Positions 63,287-64,000 of a stretch of 64,000 nt of DNA are shown here, one piece after another. Both the position numbers and the translations under genes were made by a program. Every line of letters begins with the position of its first letter. Position 1 is the first letter of the stretch. A model generated the notes under the pieces. It did no database searches, had not been told where the DNA came from, and saw nothing but the letters and a program-made list of their open reading frames with translations. Source of the stretch: an uncultured Thomasclavelia sp. (GTDB taxonomy: Bacteria; Bacillota_I; Bacilli_A; Erysipelotrichales; Coprobacillaceae); the NCBI RefSeq assembly GCF_944324745.1, contig NZ_CALUXO010000054.1:1-64000 (forward strand), in the 5' to 3' direction.

Positions 63287-64000
63287 TTAAAAGAAATTTT
63301 TAAGTTCTGACTTAATCAGATCAACTTTATCATTAATTGGACAACCACCTTGCGCAAAATCTGGTTTACCACCACCGCGGCCATCAACTACAGCATTGAT
63401 CTTTTTAACAATATCACCGGCTTTATAACCATTGGCAACATAATTTTTAGTTACTCCGACAAAATATGAACATTTACCTTCATATTTAGATACTAAAATG
63501 ACAATTCCTTCATCTAATTTATCTCTAAAATCAAAAGTTAATTGTTTAGCTTTAGCACTTTCAAGTTCTTCTTCAACTAATAATACTTTTACCCCATTGA
63601 TATCTTGAACATCATTAACCTTACTTGCTGCATTTAAGGCATTTAATTTACTATTTAAAGTATCAATTTCTTTTTTAGCAGCTGTTAAATCATCACTTAA
63701 AACAATTACTTTATTAACAACTTCTTTACGGTTCTTTAATTTTAACACATCAGCAATTTGATCAACCACATCTTTTTCGTGAATTAATGATTGATAAGCA
63801 ATTTTACCAGTGACTGCTTCAATTCGCCGAACACCACTTCCAATACTTTCTTCACTTTCGATTTTAAACAATCCAATTTGACTACTATTAGAAACATGGC
63901 AACCACCACAAAGTTCTTTAGAAAAATCACCAATTGATACTACACGAACTACATCACCATATTTTTCATCAAATAATGCCATAGCTCCAGTTTCCAATGC
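63287..64000 (-). CDS. alaS: alanyl-tRNA synthetase, C-terminal part (5' end beyond window)
   Basis: The frame is open to the window edge (last visible codon at 63998-64000), so about 237 C-terminal residues are seen. LETGAMALFDEKYGD and the editing-domain zinc motif CGGCHV belong to the tRNA-SAD domain. The DHHA1-like C-terminus has GRGGGKPDFAQGG. All are typical of AlaRS, which charges tRNA-Ala and clears mischarged tRNA. Catalytic core and start lie outside. Confidence 0.95.
   Translation of the reverse strand, partial: ALETGAMALFDEKYGDVVRVVSIGDFSKELCGGCHVSNSSQIGLFKIESEESIGSGVRRIEAVTGKIAYQSLIHEKDVVDQIADVLKLKNRKEVVNKVIVLSDDLTAAKKEIDTLNSKLNALNAASKVNDVQDINGVKVLLVEEELESAKAKQLTFDFRDKLDEGIVILVSKYEGKCSYFVGVTKNYVANGYKAGDIVKKINAVVDGRGGGKPDFAQGGCPINDKVDLIKSELKNFF

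Overview
The window is a chromosomal segment of a low-GC, AT-rich Firmicute. Genes are tightly packed, often overlapping by 1-20 bases, with AGGAGG-like ribosome binding sites, TTGACA/TATAAT promoters, T-box leaders, CIRCE elements and a CcpA-type regulator. Gene order repeatedly matches Bacillus (murC-ytxG-ytxH-ccpA; comN-recJ-apt-rel; hisS-aspS; alaS-ireB-ruvX-DUF1292; mltG-trmR-trhP1-trhP2-udk-greA). Protein flavour and the many small HAD, FeoB-associated and DUF families suggest Erysipelotrichia, perhaps Coprobacillaceae. That placement is inference. No rRNA, tRNA, CRISPR array, insertion sequence or prophage was seen.

Layout. Positions 1-3.9 kb: an ABC exporter operon (minus) led by a small secreted-protein gene that looks frameshifted, diverging from a membrane protein and a winged-helix regulator across a shared palindrome. 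4-18.5 kb: core genes for catabolite control, cell wall, peptidase, AspRS/HisRS under a T-box, Rel, Apt, RecJ, ComN and a SpoVB-like flippase. 18.5-22.1 kb: T-box-controlled amino-acid ABC transporter plus aminotransferase. 22-28 kb: HAD phosphatase, ABC exporter, Na/Pi symporter and an unknown membrane protein. 28-30.8 kb: copper operon copA-csoR, with a CopZ-like chaperone at the 3' end of copA behind its own ribosome binding site. 31.3-32.2 kb: remains of a PAS/HD-GYP gene. 32.2-34.3 kb: htpG with two CIRCE elements.

34.3-39 kb: iron operon feoA-feoA-feoB followed by four small metal-associated membrane proteins, one of only 52 residues, under two DtxR-like boxes. The likely regulator is the iron-type DtxR protein at 50.5 kb. 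39-43 kb: two GH1 phospho-glucosidases and a divergent RpiR regulator sharing an exact 17-bp palindrome. 43-45 kb: a permease with an ABC protein that has lost its Walker A motif. 45-50.4 kb: pfk with a cre site, maf, pnp and a helical-repeat plus cold-shock-like protein. 50.4-55 kb: dtxR, a ZIP transporter and a Trp T-box with the trpXYZ-like transporter. 55-64 kb: the tRNA wobble-uridine modification operon, a beta-propeller lactonase, a DUF1292 protein with a Cys/His-rich tail, ruvX, ireB and the 3' end of alaS.

Nothing here is a plainly new multi-gene system. The most unusual points are the copA/copZ nested start, the overlapping Asp/His codons in the hisS-aspS T-box, the disrupted exported peptide with its divergent operator, the Walker-A-less ABC protein, the DUF1292 metal-binding tail and the 52-residue protein in the iron operon.
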